Origin: Lacticaseibacillus daqingensis
Lineage (GTDB): Bacteria > Bacillota > Bacilli > Lactobacillales > Lactobacillaceae
Direction: 5' to 3'
Assembly: GCF_003946115.1 (NCBI RefSeq)
Contig: NZ_RHOH01000002.1
Span: 372,001-436,000, forward strand
DNA: 64,000 nt
The notes beneath the pieces are model-generated. The model worked only from the letters and a program-made list of their open reading frames with translations, was not told where the DNA came from and searched no databases. This document shows, piece after piece, positions 52,034 through 62,126 of the stretch (position 1 is its first letter; the number at the start of each line of letters is the position of its first letter). The position numbers and the translations under genes were made by a program.

Positions 52034-54821
52034 GTGTTCCCTCTTTTCTGATGTCGTGGCCCTCAAGCCAGGCCAATGCGAGTGGCTGCAGTTCGGCCAG
52101 CGGCAACGTGACAGGCTTGAGGTTGGGCAGGCTCTTGGCCATTTTGCGGCCAAACGGGGTGCGCGTCAACCGCGGATCGAGGCAGACGAACACACCTCGG
52201 TCGTGCTCAGTGCGGATCAGCCGGCCAAAGCTCTGACGGAACCGCAGTGTGGCCCGTGGCAGCGCGTCGACTTTGAACGCGTCTTGGCCGGCCTGGCGCA
52301 AGGCGATGTAGCGGGCCTTGGTGACCGGCTCGTCCGGTGCGTCAAACGGCAGGCGCGTCAGGATCACCTGCTCTAGCTGTTTGGCGGGATAATCGATCCC
52401 TTCAAAAAAGCTGGCCGCGCCGAGCAGCAGTGCATTGTCCGCCAAGGCAAACCGCTTGGCGATTTTCTCGGCAGAGCCTGTCACTCCTTGGGCCAGCAGT
52501 TCCTTGCGCTGGCTCAGTGGGCTGTTGACGAGCCGGGCGTACACGGCTTGAATGGTGCGCAGTGACGTGAACAGTGCGATGGTTTGGTGGTCATTATCCG
52601 CCAGCGCCGCGATCGTTGTGGCGAGGTAATCCGCGTACTCGGTTTCGGTCAGGTCGTTAGCGTTGGGCGCGTCTTCGGCCAAGAATACGGCCGCCTGCTG
52701 CTTGTAATGAAACGGACTGCGCAGGCGCAGCGTCTGTGGTTCTGGCAGTGGCGCGTAGCCGAGTTGGCGCGCGAGAAAGTCAAACGAGCGGTCCACCGTC
52801 AGCGTGGCCCCGACAAACAGCGGGGCCAAGAAGTGCGCCAGGGCGGCCTGCAGCGGCTGGGCAACGTCGAAGCGGTCCCATGTGATCGCCAGGCTGGTCA
52901 CATCATGGCCTTGCGTCAGTGTGGCGCAGGTGACGCCCCCGGCCCCTTGACGCATCGCCGTTGGATCAAGCGCCGCCAGAGCGGCGCGGCGCGCGTTTAG
53001 GCCACTCATGGTGCTGCTTACCGCGTCAAACACGGCGGCGTCCCCCACCAAGAACCGATCGGCGTGGGCCGCAAAGTCAGCGGTCAGCGTGTCAAACACG
53101 GCGGCCAAGGCGTCCAGCCGGGCGGTCATCATCGTCAATGGGGCCTCAACAGCCGTCAAGAGCCAGTCCACTTGCTCTGGCATCAACATTTTCTCGACGT
53201 GGCCGGTGGGGAGTTCCCCGTGAAACAAGTGCGCATACAGGGTCGCCTGTAGCGCGCTGATGCGCGTGATCAATGCGTCAAGGGTCGTGGTGGTGCTGCT
53301 CAGCTGGTACTGGACGAGCCCATTGTCCGCATAGATCTGGCTCAGGCTACGGGCGCTGGTGCGGTTGATCAACTCCTTGAGGTGGCTGAGCGCCAGGCGC
53401 AGGCCCCGTAAGTCGATGCGGTGGGAAAACGCCGGGGCCGCGTTGTCGGCAAAGTGCTGCGCCTCATCAACCACCAGAAACGGCGGCTGACTGAGCTGCA
53501 GGTCGGCGAAGTGGCGCGCCAGGTACGCGTGGTTGGTCACCACCACCGTGGCGTCCTTGACCTGTGTGAGCAGTCGCTGGTAAAAATCGCTGGCAGCGTA
53601 CGGGCCGGTTGCGGGCTGGCCCGGGGTGTGCCGCACGCGTGCAAACAGCGGCGCCTTGTAGTTGGTCAGGTGTAACTCATCCAGGTCCCCTGTCGTGGTT
53701 TGCGTCAGCCACACCAACAGACGCAGCTGCAGCAGGCGGGTCAGGCGGTTGGGGGCCGGATCGCGCAACTCGGCGGCGAATTTGCCCAAGTCAAGGTAGT
53801 GGCGCGCGCTTTTGAGGCGCACGGTCGGCAAGGGGCGGCCCAGCAGTGCCTCAAGGGCCGGGAGCGCTCCGGTGACCAGCTGCTCCTGCAGCACCGTGGT
53901 GGCCGTGGCGACCACAAGCTTCTGATTCTCATCGCAGACATACGCGTACGGCAACAGGTAGCCGAACGTTTTGCCCAGCCCGGTGCCGGCCTCGATCATC
54001 AGGGGCAGTTGCGCCCCTGTGGCATTCGCGTACACGGCGTCCATCATCTTGGCCTGCGCCCGGCGCAGCTTGTAGGTCGGCGTCAGCAGGCGTTTTTTGG
54101 CCTTGTCCGTGAGCGGGTATGCCCCGGGTCCGTGCAGGGTGGTGGTCAGCGGTGTCGGCCGGCGCAGGCAAAAGGCCCCCACCTGCTGCAGGCCCTCCGC
54201 CAGCGGTTGCGTCACCACCGCGTGTTGGCGGAGCCAGTCGCCCGTTTGGCGCGTCAGGGCCGACCCCATCGCAGCCAGCTGTTGCTGGGTGTGCGCGGGC
54301 AGTGCCTGCAGTCGGGCCTGAAGCTGCCAAAGGAGCTTGGCGGTGGCCAAGGCATCGGAGTCGGCGTGGTGTGGGTCGGCGTGCGGGATGTGCAGGGCTT
54401 CGGTCAGGTCACTGAGGCGAAAACTCGCCTGCGTCGGCAGCAGGATCTGCGCAAGCTCCACCGTGTCGATGGCCGGATTCACCAGTGGCCGCAACCCGAT
54501 GCGGGTCAGCTCTGCACTCAGGAACGGGTAGTCGAAGTTCACGTTGTGCGCCACGACCACCGTGTCCGCCAGCAGGTCCTCGACCATATACCCGATGTCC
54601 TCGAAGTACGGGGCCGCCACTAGGTCGCCCGACGCAATGCCGGTGAGCGTTTGGATCGCCGGCGGCACGGGTTGGTCTGGGTTGACCAGTTGCGATACGG
54701 TCGTCAAAATCTGGCCGTCACGCATCAGCGCGCAGCCGAACTGGATGATCCGGTCACCAGCATCGACGCTGGTGCCGGTTGTTTCTAAGTCGATCACCGC
54801 ATAAGTAGTTGCGGATGTCAT
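52026..54821 (-). CDS. dinG: DinG-type helicase with N-terminal exonuclease domain
   Basis: A 931-residue protein. An N-terminal DnaQ-like 3'-5' exonuclease domain (about 1-170) has VIDLETTGT and later acidic motifs including HHADSDALAT. The superfamily 2 helicase part has Walker A IEAGTGLGKTFGY (near 280), Walker B VVDEAQHF (DEAQ-like DEAH box), and motif VI QSFGRLIRTEHDRG. The Fe-S cysteines of the E. coli DinG/XPD type are absent: the stretch after Walker A reads LKSARHYLDLGKF. This is the exonuclease-fused Gram-positive form. ATG at 54821; the Shine-Dalgarno is weak (GGTGAG close to the ATG). Confidence 0.92.
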   Translation of the reverse strand: MTSATTYAVIDLETTGTSVDAGDRIIQFGCALMRDGQILTTVSQLVNPDQPVPPAIQTLTGIASGDLVAAPYFEDIGYMVEDLLADTVVVAHNVNFDYPFLSAELTRIGLRPLVNPAIDTVELAQILLPTQASFRLSDLTEALHIPHADPHHADSDALATAKLLWQLQARLQALPAHTQQQLAAMGSALTRQTGDWLRQHAVVTQPLAEGLQQVGAFCLRRPTPLTTTLHGPGAYPLTDKAKKRLLTPTYKLRRAQAKMMDAVYANATGAQLPLMIEAGTGLGKTFGYLLPYAYVCDENQKLVVATATTVLQEQLVTGALPALEALLGRPLPTVRLKSARHYLDLGKFAAELRDPAPNRLTRLLQLRLLVWLTQTTTGDLDELHLTNYKAPLFARVRHTPGQPATGPYAASDFYQRLLTQVKDATVVVTNHAYLARHFADLQLSQPPFLVVDEAQHFADNAAPAFSHRIDLRGLRLALSHLKELINRTSARSLSQIYADNGLVQYQLSSTTTTLDALITRISALQATLYAHLFHGELPTGHVEKMLMPEQVDWLLTAVEAPLTMMTARLDALAAVFDTLTADFAAHADRFLVGDAAVFDAVSSTMSGLNARRAALAALDPTAMRQGAGGVTCATLTQGHDVTSLAITWDRFDVAQPLQAALAHFLAPLFVGATLTVDRSFDFLARQLGYAPLPEPQTLRLRSPFHYKQQAAVFLAEDAPNANDLTETEYADYLATTIAALADNDHQTIALFTSLRTIQAVYARLVNSPLSQRKELLAQGVTGSAEKIAKRFALADNALLLGAASFFEGIDYPAKQLEQVILTRLPFDAPDEPVTKARYIALRQAGQDAFKVDALPRATLRFRQSFGRLIRTEHDRGVFVCLDPRLTRTPFGRKMAKSLPNLKPVTLPLAELQPLALAWLEGHDIRKEGTHA

Positions 54822-54859
54822 TTGCTCACCAATTTTCTCAACAGTCTGAATCCATTCTA

Positions 54860-57800
54860 CTATGCTTTGGCAGTCGGGGCTAGGTCGATCACCTCACCGG
54901 TCGCCAGCAGCACCAAGTAGCGGTGCAACACAGGCTTAGCGGTGAGGTGCGCCAAGGCGCGCGCGTACAGGTTGAGCTGACCGCGATAGCGTTCGACGAT
55001 CGGTGCGCTGGCCCCCACCACGTGGTCCGTCTTGTAGTCAAACAGGGTCACCCCGGCGGCGGTTTCGAAGAAGCCGTCGATGATCCCGTGAATGAGGACA
55101 TCGGCATCGTCCCCCTGCATCGGCGCGAACAGCTGCGCCGCCGGCAGCAGCAGCGAAAACGCCACTTCGCGCTGCACGGTGGCCGCGTTGGCCTGCAGGG
55201 CCTGGCCCAGTGGGGTCGCAAAAAAGCGCACTAGCGTGGCAACATCGATTTGTTGCGCCACGGCTTCAGTCAGCGTGCCGGCCGCCACCAACTCGGCGAC
55301 CGTGGCCTCGATCGTGGCGACCGTCACCGGCTGGCCCAAGTCAAGCAGCTGAAGCACCAAGTGGGTCGCCGAGCCGACCACGGTGCGCGGCACCTGGGTC
55401 CCGGTGGCCAAAAACGCGGGCTGCGCGAAGTCGTTGACGTAGCGGTTGCCGCCGAGTTGCCGGTTGCTGGTCACCAGCTCAATGGTGTCAGGGTCGTCGA
55501 AGGCCCGCTTGATCTCCGAGACGCTTTGGAACCCGGTGGTCGCCGTTGCGGCGGCATACGGGTACGTGAAGGCGAGCCAGGCCGGCAGGTCAAGGCTGGT
55601 CGCGGGTTGGGTGCCACTGGTGGCCTTGGTGGCCTGGATCACAGGCACCACCTGGTGGACGAACGTCAGCGTGATGGGGGCGTTAAAACGGCGCAGCGCC
55701 GGCAGCGGTGTCCCTTCGGTGACCGCCTCAGTGCGCGCGATCGCGGCCCCCAGCCAGTCAAGGGTGCTGCCGGCCCCGGCGCGCACGCCGGCGGGCAGTA
55801 GTAGGTCTGGCGCGTCGGCCACCTTGGCCCACTTAGCGCGCAGCTGTTCCTCGGTGCCACCGGTGCCGACGATGACCAGCCGCTGCTCGGCGCGCGTCAG
55901 CGCCACGTACAGCAGGCGCTCCTCCTCGGCCAGCAACTGCGCCTTTTTGGCCGCCTTGGCCGCCTGGTACTGCGGCAGGGCGTAGACTTCGCGCGTGGCG
56001 GGATCCAGCCACTGGCAGCCCACCAGCTCTGGCGTCAGGATCAACGGCTGGTTCAGGTCCTTGAGGTTCAGCTGCTTGCTGGCGGCCATCAGGAACACCA
56101 CGGGAAATTGTAGGCCCTTGCTGCCGTGAATGGTCATCAACGACACCGCATTGACGTCTGGGGCCAGGGTGACGGGCATGGCGAGGTCCTTGTTTTGCTT
56201 TTGCATCAGCTCGATGAAGCGGATGAACGCGAACAGGCCCTTGAAGCCGCCGTTCTCATAGCCCGCCGCGCGACTCGCCAAGGCGCGCAGGTTCGCCTGG
56301 CGCTGCGCTCCACCGGGCAGGCCGGCGACAAAGTCGAGGTAGCCGGTTTCCGCGTACAGGTGCCAAATTAGGTCGACCAGCTCGTGTTCGCGGGCAAAAT
56401 CCCGGAACTCGGCCAGCTGCGTCAGAAACGCCTGCACCTGTTGGCGGGTCTGCTGGGCAAAGGCGGTGCCGCCGCTTTGTGTCGCAAAGGCGACCAGCGC
56501 GTCGTCGAAGCTGGCGAAGCGGTCCGCCAGGCGGATCAGCGCCAAGGCGTCTGCGGACAGACCGACCAGCGGCGAGCGCAGGACGGCCACCAGCGCAATT
56601 TCCTGCTTGGGGTTATCGATGACCCGCAGCAGCGACAGCATCACCATCAACTCAGTGGTTTTGAAATAGTTCTGTGCGTCGGCGATCACGATCGGCACCC
56701 CAGCCCGGGCGAACTCGCTTTGCAGCACGATGTTTTGGCTGCGCGAGCGCGACAGCAGCGTGATATCGCGGTACGTCACCCGCCGGTACGCCTTGGCTTT
56801 GCGGTCGTACAGTTGGCAGTCCGGGTCCTGCACCATTGCCTGAATACGGCGGATCACCATCTGCGCCTCGGCCTGGTCCTTGTCCAGCCCCGCCGCCGTT
56901 TCGTCGTCGCCGGCGGGCGCATCGTCTTCGGGCTGGTCGGTCAGGTGAATGAGGAACTCGGTGGCCGGGGCGAACTCTTCGGGGATGTCGGTGGCGCCGA
57001 GCTTGAGCTGGGCGTCTTCGTCGTAGTCGAGCTGGCCGACCTGCGTGTCCATCAGCTGACTGAACACAAGGTTGGTGAACGCCAGGATGTTTGAACTGGA
57101 GCGGAAGTTCTCAGCCAACACGATGCGCTCGCCGGCGGCCGAGTCGGCCCCGAAGGCCTGGTACTTGGCCAAAAACAGCTGTGGGTCGGCCAGGCGGAAG
57201 CCGTAGATACTTTGCTTGACGTCCCCCACCATGAAGCGGTTGCCTGGCGTGCTTTGACTCACCGCGGTCAAAAGCGCTTCTTGCAGTTGGTTGATGTCTT
57301 GGTACTCGTCCACCAGCACCGTGTCAAAGGCCGCCTGGTAGTTGGCCGCAACGGTTTGGTGGGTCTGCGGGTCCACCGCGGTCAGGATGCGCAGCGCGTT
57401 TTGGGCGATATCGGCGAACCCCTGCACGTGGCGCGCCGCCTTTTCGGCCGTCAGCGCGGCCAAAAAGTCCTGGCACACGCGGCTCAGCGTCGTCATCAGC
57501 GGCCCCACCTGAGTCAAGGCGGCCGTGAGATCGGCCGGCGCAATGGCGACGCTGGCCTGCACCGCGGCCAGTGTCGGCTTGAGCGCCTCGCGTTGCGCGT
57601 GGGCGGCGTCCTTGGCCGGCTTGAGGCTGTCATCCACCTTCTTGCCGGGCCAGCGGTCAAACCCGATGGCGCTCAGCGCGGCCTGCGCCGCGGCGTAATC
57701 CGGGGCATCCAGGGCCAGCGCATTGGTCACCTGATCCAGTGTGGTTTGCAGATTCGCCTCCCAGGGGGCCAAGGCTGGATCCGCTAGCGTGGCCCGGGCG

Positions 57801-58507
57801 GCCTCCAAGCCGGCGGCCAGCTGCAGCAGCTGGGGGCGCAGTTGTGGCCACAGTTGGTGGGCAAACAGCGCGTCCAGCCCGGCCGGCGAGTACGCGTCGG
57901 GCAACGCTTGGAGCCACTGCGCCGGGGCTGTGGTGGTTTGGGCATACTGCAGGAGCTGGAACACGACCGGTTGTAGCCCGTCTTGGGTCGGATTGCCGGA
58001 CGCCAAGCCGCTGAAGTTATCGGCCAGGGCAGCAAAGGCCGCGGCGTTTGCGCCTGCGTACTCGGTTTCGCGCAGGCTTTCCCAGACCCGCGTTTCAAGC
58101 AGCGTGCGCTCGGTGTCGTCGGTCAGCAGGCGAAAACCGGGCTCTAGGTCGATGATATAGTAGTAGTGCTGCACCACCTGCAGGGAAAACGCGTCCAGCG
58201 TCATGATCGGCGCGGCGTTCATCACGGCGATCTGGTTGGCCAGATGGCGGCGCTGGGCCTCACTCAGCGTGTGCCGCGCTTCTGTCAGCCGATCCTTGAG
58301 CGCCTTTTGGATCTTCAGCTTCATCTCGGCCGTTGCGGCGTTGGTGAAGGTCACGATCAGCATCCGCGTGACGTCTTGGCCGGCGAGCACCTGGCTGACG
58401 ATGCGCTCGACTAAGACGGCCGTTTTGCCCGACCCGGCGCTGGCCGACACCAGGACATCGTGGCCGGTGTGGGTGATGGCATGTTGTTGATCAGTCGTGA
58501 AGTTCAT
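54860..58507 (-). CDS. addA: AddA (RexA), ATP-dependent helicase/nuclease subunit A
   Basis: A 1215-residue helicase-nuclease subunit that unwinds and resects double-strand breaks with AddB. The N-terminal UvrD-type helicase has Walker A SASAGSGKTAVL (near 25), DEYQDINQLQ (Walker B), and LLYVALTRAEQRL (motif VI). The C-terminal RecB-like nuclease has ADVLIHGIIDGFF and LFDYKTD. Length is normal. ATG has GAGGAG 7 nt upstream and overlaps addB by 17 nt. Confidence 0.95.
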   Translation of the reverse strand: MNFTTDQQHAITHTGHDVLVSASAGSGKTAVLVERIVSQVLAGQDVTRMLIVTFTNAATAEMKLKIQKALKDRLTEARHTLSEAQRRHLANQIAVMNAAPIMTLDAFSLQVVQHYYYIIDLEPGFRLLTDDTERTLLETRVWESLRETEYAGANAAAFAALADNFSGLASGNPTQDGLQPVVFQLLQYAQTTTAPAQWLQALPDAYSPAGLDALFAHQLWPQLRPQLLQLAAGLEAARATLADPALAPWEANLQTTLDQVTNALALDAPDYAAAQAALSAIGFDRWPGKKVDDSLKPAKDAAHAQREALKPTLAAVQASVAIAPADLTAALTQVGPLMTTLSRVCQDFLAALTAEKAARHVQGFADIAQNALRILTAVDPQTHQTVAANYQAAFDTVLVDEYQDINQLQEALLTAVSQSTPGNRFMVGDVKQSIYGFRLADPQLFLAKYQAFGADSAAGERIVLAENFRSSSNILAFTNLVFSQLMDTQVGQLDYDEDAQLKLGATDIPEEFAPATEFLIHLTDQPEDDAPAGDDETAAGLDKDQAEAQMVIRRIQAMVQDPDCQLYDRKAKAYRRVTYRDITLLSRSRSQNIVLQSEFARAGVPIVIADAQNYFKTTELMVMLSLLRVIDNPKQEIALVAVLRSPLVGLSADALALIRLADRFASFDDALVAFATQSGGTAFAQQTRQQVQAFLTQLAEFRDFAREHELVDLIWHLYAETGYLDFVAGLPGGAQRQANLRALASRAAGYENGGFKGLFAFIRFIELMQKQNKDLAMPVTLAPDVNAVSLMTIHGSKGLQFPVVFLMAASKQLNLKDLNQPLILTPELVGCQWLDPATREVYALPQYQAAKAAKKAQLLAEEERLLYVALTRAEQRLVIVGTGGTEEQLRAKWAKVADAPDLLLPAGVRAGAGSTLDWLGAAIARTEAVTEGTPLPALRRFNAPITLTFVHQVVPVIQATKATSGTQPATSLDLPAWLAFTYPYAAATATTGFQSVSEIKRAFDDPDTIELVTSNRQLGGNRYVNDFAQPAFLATGTQVPRTVVGSATHLVLQLLDLGQPVTVATIEATVAELVAAGTLTEAVAQQIDVATLVRFFATPLGQALQANAATVQREVAFSLLLPAAQLFAPMQGDDADVLIHGIIDGFFETAAGVTLFDYKTDHVVGASAPIVERYRGQLNLYARALAHLTAKPVLHRYLVLLATGEVIDLAPTAKA

Positions 58508-61500
58508 CGTCTGTCTCCTCTTCGTCTAAGTCGTCCTGCTCTGCTTTGAGATGATCCAGCAGCGTCTCGCGGTCCAGGTGCGGCACGTGGTGGTAGCGGT
58601 CGTAACCGGTGGCCGGGTCAAAGGTCATGATGGCCTGGTAGTCACTGTTGGTGATGACCGTGCTTTCTTGGTTGAACTGGATCGGCGCCAGGTCGATGGT
58701 GCCCTGCAGGATCGCGGCGGCGGCCGCCGTGATGCGGCGGCGGTTGTGCAGCAGGTACAGGTGCAGCTCGGCGGGGGTGAGCCGGTTCTTGTTGGTCTTG
58801 GCCAACGCGCCGGCCTTGGTGACGGCCAGTGGCACAATGGCGGACTTGCCGGCGGTGGCCAGCGTCCGGTCCAGCGCGGCGGCCAGCGCCAAGGCCTCAT
58901 CACTGGCTTCTGGCATCACCAGCAGCCCCTTCATTTGGTACTGCTTGAAGGCCTCGGCCTGCGTGTCTTGGCCCGGTGCGTACTTGAGCTTGGGCTCGGT
59001 GAACTTGAAGTACACGGCCCCGGCTGGGCGCAGTTGCTGCTGGCTGGCGCGCGCGTTGTTTTGCACCGCGTCGATGTAGGTCAAAAGCTGCAGGCTGGTG
59101 CCGTAGTACGCGGCCAGCGGGTCAAAATCGTGCGCGGACGACTTGTAGTCAACGATCAGGAAGTACTCGGCATCGTTCAGCGCCACGGTGTCGAGCCGAT
59201 CGATCTTGCCCCGCACTGTGATCGAGTGGTCGCGGCCCACGGGCAAAATCAGCGGGGCCAAGCCGTTTTCCTGGTTGAACTGGCCGAACAACAGCTCCGT
59301 GGCGCGCGGGCGAAAGGCACTGCGCGCCTGCTGGCCGTGAATGTTGACCAAGACATCCGTCAGCATGCGCACCACGCGCTGACGCACGGTGGCCATCTGC
59401 GCGTTGGCGGTCAGGATCTCGTAACCCGGGTTTTGCACCGCCGCGTCGATCAAGGACGTGACGGCGGGGCCGATCTCGGCCGGTGCCACCTCTGCCAGCG
59501 TGCGGTCCTGCGCCGCCAAGTCGCGCAGATACTGATCCATCACGCTGTGGTACAGCGAACCGGTGTCAGCCGGCGTCAGCTCGAACTCGGGGCGCTTGCG
59601 TAGCCGCAAGCCGTAGGTCAGGAAGTACTCGAACGGGTTGCGGTAGTAAGTTTCCAGCTTGGAAATGGACACGTTCAGGTGCGCACCGTAGAGTTTTTGG
59701 GCCAGATCCGGGCTCAGCTGGCCCACCGCGTTTTGGTAGTCGAGACTGCCGGCCAACCGCGTGGCCAAGTGGCCGCGCTTGGGGTCCTGTTGCAGGACGC
59801 GCAACACGCCCTGCCAGGTGGGGCCCAAGGCGACGTGCTGGTCTTGCGCCTGGCGCGCCACGGCGACAAAGTCGGTCAACAAGCTGCGGGCCGTGCCGGC
59901 CACCGCTTCCAGTGGCGTGGTCAGCTGCACGCTTTGCCACGCTTCGATCGGGCGCTGAAGCCGCACCGCCAGCTGGGTCAGGTAGGCGGATGGTTGGTTC
60001 TCACGCTCGGCGTACACCGGGTAGCTCATGGTCAGGCTGGTGTCGGCAGCCAGCATCGCCAGGTAGTTCAAAAACGGCTCCCCCAGCGTCGTGTCGACCC
60101 CGGCCTGGGCCAAAAAGGCGCCGTCCGGCAGCTGTGGCCCGATCAGTTTGCGGTCGGCTGCAGTGAGCACCGCCGTGTCGCTGGGTGTGTCCGGCATGAC
60201 GAGGCTGGTGGCACCAATCACGAAGACGTGTTTGAACTTGGCCAGTCGGCTCAGCCCGGTTTCGGACACGGTGACCTGGTCCAGCGTGGAAGGGATCTGC
60301 GTGTACGTGGCGCCGGCAATGCCGGCGGCTAACAGCGCGGTGAACTGGGCGAGGTCAAACGGCGCCTCCCCCAAAACGGCCACAAAGTCGTCCAACAGGC
60401 CCACGAAGGTCGTCCAGGCCTGTTCACCGGCGCTGGCCTGCGCGAGGTCGCCGACGTCGATCGCCGCCTGCCGCCAGGCCCCCAGCCGCTTGGTCACGCC
60501 GTTTTGGGTCAGCCATTGGTAAAGCACGGTCGCTGCGGCCTGCCCGGTCTCGGCGTGGGTCAGCGCATCAAAAAGCGGCGGTAAGGTCGCCGCGACGTAC
60601 TGGCGAATCTGGTTGATCTGGCGCGTCTTGGCCGGGTCGCGGTCGCTGGCCTCATCATCGGCGCGGCGGCGGAAGTACTGCCAGGGGGTCCCCTTCAGCC
60701 ACTGACTGCCGGTCAAACCGGTGCGCAGCAGGTGGTTATCCGTGACGTCTAGCGCTTCACGGAACTCGGCCAGTGTCATCGTCTCCGGCACCAGCAGCTC
60801 CGTTTTGAGCAGGCGCATCACGTCCTGGTACTGGTAGTGGTGGGCCTGAATGGCAAGCAGGCTGTCGAGCAGTGCCATCAGCGGGTGGTTAGCCATCGGG
60901 TGCTCCACGTCCACGAACACCGGCACCTGCAGCGCGGCAAAAATAGGCGCGATCAGGTCCTTATACGGGTCCAGGTGGCGCGCCACGATCAAGAAGTCGC
61001 GGTAGCGCGCGCCGTGGTGCACCGCCTGGTTGATGGCCTGGGCCACGTGACGTAGCTCGGTATACGTATCGCTGGCCTTGGCGAGCGTCACGCCGGCGGC
61101 CACCGGCGCAAGCGTCTCGTCACTCAGCGCGGTGTCGGCGCGCCAAAAGGCCTCGACAGCGGCCATTGCGGGACTCAGCGTGCGCGGTTGGGCGTAGCGG
61201 TCGCGCAGGATCGCCAGCTTCGCGTCCTTGGCCACCTTGTACAGCCGGTGATACACGCGCGCCGCCGGCAGAAACAGCGCCGGGGGCGTCGGCACGCCAT
61301 CAACGGCGGGTCGATCCAGTGTCAAAGCGACCACCACCTGCTTGGCGTGGGTCATCAGCGCGGTGACCAAGGCGAGCTCGGTAGCCGACAGGTCGTTGAA
61401 GTGGTTGAGGATGAAGGTGGTGTGCGAAAGATCCAGCGTCTGCAGCTTGGCCCCCAGCGCCGTCAGCAGGCTGGGCTCGGTGACGTAAGGGCCGATCGCG

Positions 61501-62012
61501 TCTTCATAGGCAGTCAGCATTACCACGAGGTCGGCCAGCTTTTGGCGGTGCCGGTCCCCGGCCGGGAGCGTGGCGGCGACAGCGGCCAACGCTGCGGCGG
61601 TGACGCGCCCCGTGGTCAGCTCACTGAGCTGGTCGGCGAGCTGGGCGATGAAGCCAGGGCGGCTGGTTTCACCGGCGTAGACGCGCAGTTCGGCTTGATG
61701 CGCCTGCAGCAGGCGCGCGACCAGCATGGTGTTGCTGGCGCGGTCCAGCCGGGGCTGCTGGTACACCGGGTCGTTTTTGACGAAGTACCACGCCAGCCGC
61801 GAAAAAGACAGCGTCTGCACGCGCGTCTGGGCGCTGACCGGCCCCTCACGCAGACCCTGCAGCAAGCTGACTTCAGCCTCGAACTTAACGTGGTTGGGCA
61901 CCAGGTAAAACACCTGTGCCTGCGCGTCTTGGTGCAGACACTGGCGCGCGGTGTCGATCACCGCCTGGTGATGATCCGCTTGGGCGGTCCCAAGAATGAA
62001 TTGTAAGCTCAT
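58491..62012 (-). CDS. addB: AddB (RexB), nuclease subunit B
   Basis: A 1173-residue partner of AddA. The inactive helicase-like N-terminus starts LQFILGTAQADHHQ; the C-terminal nuclease has VRGKIDRLD and FLIVDYKSS. The Fe-S cysteines of Bacillus-type AddB are absent: the first ligand position reads ETYYRNPFEYF (Asn in place of Cys) and the C-terminal cysteine triad is missing, so it belongs to the RexB (type 2) group, thought to lack the cluster. Start at 62012 has GGAGG 7 nt upstream. First gene of the addB-addA-dinG-ypmB-aspB-asnS run. Confidence 0.94.
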   Translation of the reverse strand: MSLQFILGTAQADHHQAVIDTARQCLHQDAQAQVFYLVPNHVKFEAEVSLLQGLREGPVSAQTRVQTLSFSRLAWYFVKNDPVYQQPRLDRASNTMLVARLLQAHQAELRVYAGETSRPGFIAQLADQLSELTTGRVTAAALAAVAATLPAGDRHRQKLADLVVMLTAYEDAIGPYVTEPSLLTALGAKLQTLDLSHTTFILNHFNDLSATELALVTALMTHAKQVVVALTLDRPAVDGVPTPPALFLPAARVYHRLYKVAKDAKLAILRDRYAQPRTLSPAMAAVEAFWRADTALSDETLAPVAAGVTLAKASDTYTELRHVAQAINQAVHHGARYRDFLIVARHLDPYKDLIAPIFAALQVPVFVDVEHPMANHPLMALLDSLLAIQAHHYQYQDVMRLLKTELLVPETMTLAEFREALDVTDNHLLRTGLTGSQWLKGTPWQYFRRRADDEASDRDPAKTRQINQIRQYVAATLPPLFDALTHAETGQAAATVLYQWLTQNGVTKRLGAWRQAAIDVGDLAQASAGEQAWTTFVGLLDDFVAVLGEAPFDLAQFTALLAAGIAGATYTQIPSTLDQVTVSETGLSRLAKFKHVFVIGATSLVMPDTPSDTAVLTAADRKLIGPQLPDGAFLAQAGVDTTLGEPFLNYLAMLAADTSLTMSYPVYAERENQPSAYLTQLAVRLQRPIEAWQSVQLTTPLEAVAGTARSLLTDFVAVARQAQDQHVALGPTWQGVLRVLQQDPKRGHLATRLAGSLDYQNAVGQLSPDLAQKLYGAHLNVSISKLETYYRNPFEYFLTYGLRLRKRPEFELTPADTGSLYHSVMDQYLRDLAAQDRTLAEVAPAEIGPAVTSLIDAAVQNPGYEILTANAQMATVRQRVVRMLTDVLVNIHGQQARSAFRPRATELLFGQFNQENGLAPLILPVGRDHSITVRGKIDRLDTVALNDAEYFLIVDYKSSAHDFDPLAAYYGTSLQLLTYIDAVQNNARASQQQLRPAGAVYFKFTEPKLKYAPGQDTQAEAFKQYQMKGLLVMPEASDEALALAAALDRTLATAGKSAIVPLAVTKAGALAKTNKNRLTPAELHLYLLHNRRRITAAAAAILQGTIDLAPIQFNQESTVITNSDYQAIMTFDPATGYDRYHHVPHLDRETLLDHLKAEQDDLDEEETDDELHD

Positions 62013-62051
62013 TTGATTGCCTCCTGCGTCTGGCATGGAATGATTGGGTTA

Positions 62052-62060
62052 ATTTTACCA
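62052..62060 (-). promoter_or_regulatory. addB promoter (extended -10)
   Basis: Minus strand: TGGTAAAAT, an extended -10 with a 5-of-6 core. No convincing -35. About 40 nt upstream of the addB start codon. Confidence 0.45.
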
Positions 62061-62126
62061 TACGTGCGTAGTCGCCACCGGTCCTTTGGGGTATCATTTA
62101 TTGAGAAGTTAAGGGAGAGATTGATT

